Part shown: piece after piece, positions 63,340 through 64,000 of the stretch | How the letters are laid out: each line of letters starts with the position of its first letter | Position numbering within the stretch: position 1 is the stretch's first letter | The notes under the pieces: generated by a model | Databases searched by the model: none | The model's input: the letters and a program-made list of their open reading frames with translations, nothing else | Told to the model about the DNA's origin: nothing | Translations under genes and position numbers: made by a program | IMG/VR virus record: IMGVR_UViG_3300014501_000013 | Coordinates: 1-64,000 of that record | Strand: one strand, 5' to 3' | Source of the DNA: a virus | DNA: 64,000 nucleotides

Positions 63340-63461
63340 TCCGCCCTCCCGTCGCTCCCGGCTTGCTTCAACTGAGCAGGCTGAAAGCAAAACTGTGGCG
63401 GCTTCGGCTTCTCTCGGCATGAGACGGCGCAGAGCAGGGCGAGCAGGCAAAGGGGTTTCAT
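63336..63461 (-). CDS. 41-aa small lipoprotein
   Basis: MKPLCLLALLCAVSCREKPK: a lipoprotein signal with the lipobox AVSC, giving a mature peptide of about 27 residues (CREKPKPPQFCFQPAQLKQA and a short end). Pro-rich tiny outer-membrane lipoproteins of this type act as spanin subunits in lysis; that is a possibility here. Coupled by ATGA. Confidence 0.6.
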   Translation of the reverse strand: MKPLCLLALLCAVSCREKPKPPQFCFQPAQLKQAGSDGRAE

Positions 63462-63469
63462 GATGCACC

Positions 63470-63694
63470 TCACTCTTTTTCTCTTCCATCAAGAAACCAA
63501 AAAGGATCTAAACCGTACATTTCGTACCTCTTCTCTTTATCGAGATAATAGGTCGCGCGCGTCAAATCTCCATTCCTAAGTGCCTTTCTAAACTCGGTAT
63601 TAGCCGGAACAAAAAAATGGATGTGGGTATATACCTTGCGGCTGGTCATAAGGACCGCTAGCCCCAGGGCCAGCAGCGCGAGTGCGGCTCTCAT
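63470..63694 (-). CDS. 74-aa membrane-anchored protein
   Basis: RAALALLALGLAVLMTSRKV is an N-terminal membrane anchor or signal; the body is YTHIHFFVPANTEFRKALRN, GDLTRATYYLDKEKRYEMYG, LDPFWFLDG. Probably periplasmic or inner-membrane. A good candidate inner partner of the lipoprotein downstream. Coupled to the upstream gene by ATGA. Confidence 0.55.
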   Translation of the reverse strand: MRAALALLALGLAVLMTSRKVYTHIHFFVPANTEFRKALRNGDLTRATYYLDKEKRYEMYGLDPFWFLDGREKE

Positions 63695-63903
63695 GGATTC
63701 GGCTCCATCTTAGCGTCCTCAATGTTCAAATCAGCGACCCAGCAGGCTACGGTTTTTGTTTCCCGCAGACCGGCGTCGGTCAATCTCACCTCCAATTGCT
63801 TCGACCGATCACAAGCTGATTGTTCGACTACCCACAAGGTATCGACCCATGTTCTACCGCTGGTCTTCATCACAACCGCCCAAACTTTGGGAATTATATA
63901 CAT
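63691..63903 (-). CDS. 70-aa protein whose start is supplied by an IS end
   Basis: The first five codons (MYIIP) lie inside the terminal repeat of the IS-like element at 63889; phage sequence begins at KVWAVVMKTSGRTWVDTLWV. The native protein probably began at or near that Lys; the ATG within the repeat is in frame. A start at the internal Met (63870) is also possible. Fold: strand pair then helix; unknown function. The stop overlaps the next start by ATGA. Confidence 0.6.
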   Translation of the reverse strand: MYIIPKVWAVVMKTSGRTWVDTLWVVEQSACDRSKQLEVRLTDAGLRETKTVACWVADLNIEDAKMEPNP

Positions 63904-64000
63904 GACTCCCGTTAGGCTTTCTTTGCATCGGCTTGCCGCTTTCTTTTCGCGCGCCGTTTTGAAGCTTTTGACTTTGGCTTCGGGCGGTAGCGAAGGACTA
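63889..64000 (-). mobile_element. End of a second, divergent IS copy (cut by the window)
   Basis: GGGAATTATATACATGA (63889-63905) is identical to the first 17 bp of the IS inverted repeats. The stop codon of a basic peptide gene lies 23 bases inside, exactly as in the first copy (TTA at 63912 versus 6417), and the encoded peptide ends are similar. The rest lies outside the window, so transposase and far end cannot be checked. Confidence 0.75.
63912..64000 (-). CDS. Partial basic peptide gene, cargo of the second IS copy
   Basis: The C-terminal 28 residues visible include YRPKPKSKASKRRAKRKRQA. It aligns with YKPPEKAKATKRREKRRAKR of the 41-aa cargo peptide of the first IS copy, with the same distance from the IS end. 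The N-terminus lies beyond the window edge. Confidence 0.65.
   Translation of the reverse strand, partial: VLRYRPKPKSKASKRRAKRKRQADAKKA

Noticed and set aside
1-64000. Prophage with integrase and lysogeny repressor
   Set aside because: I looked for tyrosine and serine recombinases and CI/Cro-like repressors on both strands and recognised none; only a tRNA 3' fragment hints at integration.

Overview
This window looks like most of a tailed-phage genome (or a prophage-like phage contig) from an uncultured or little-studied bacterium. The evidence is a full head module (terminase large subunit, portal, scaffold-like protein, major capsid protein), a DnaB-type helicase with its DUF1376 partner, a lysis-type cassette and very dense packing, with dozens of 15-110 aa genes joined by ATGA or GTGA overlaps. 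No DNA polymerase, integrase, tail sheath or classical long tape-measure gene was recognised. The large Gln/Ala/Gly-rich proteins behind the capsid genes fit internal (ejection-type) proteins of a short-tailed phage, but that is inference. The host is not identifiable. Base composition is moderately GC-rich by eye, and the many tail-region proteins with Sec signal peptides ending in Ala-Gln or Ala-Ala would suit a diderm soil or water bacterium; Acidobacteriota is only a guess.

Layout. Bases 1-180 are a degenerate CCCGNN hexanucleotide repeat. Bases 216-5984 (minus strand) hold an early operon of small genes, DnaB helicase and the DUF1376 protein. Bases 5985-6393 have no convincing gene but contain an inverted repeat and a strong plus-strand intrinsic terminator. 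Bases 6394-8440 are an IS1595/ISXO2-type element with perfect 25-bp terminal inverted repeats; besides its transposase it carries four co-oriented cargo genes, one a DNA methyltransferase. Bases 8441-8760 are a recombination scar: a truncated HigB/Gp49-type toxin and a 3' tRNA remnant. Bases 9077-12026 and 12577-13177 (minus) hold more small early genes, an HNH endonuclease-like gene and a sigma/HTH-like protein. A divergent control region at 13178-13250 separates them from the rightward genes.

Bases 13249-61909 are almost all plus strand: GIY-YIG nuclease, possible small terminase, a train of small genes, a histidine phosphatase whose motifs are in circularly permuted order, terminase large subunit, portal, scaffold-like and capsid genes, an Acb2-type anti-CBASS protein, connector/tail genes, internal proteins, then a long tail-fibre/tailspike module (36.5-59 kb) in which most proteins begin with a Sec signal peptide, and finally a Tlde1-like peptidoglycan enzyme with a cluster of small membrane proteins. 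Bases 61881-63903 (minus) form a second leftward small-gene operon. The extreme right (63889-64000) is the end of a second, divergent copy of the IS, which supplies the apparent start codon of the last phage gene.

How it fits together: leftward operons supply replication and host-takeover functions from short-leader or leaderless promoters with palindromes between -35 and -10; the rightward operon builds the virion. The most unusual points are the permuted phosphatase, the cargo-bearing IS and its second end, the Acb2 homologue inside the virion operon, and the exported fibre module.
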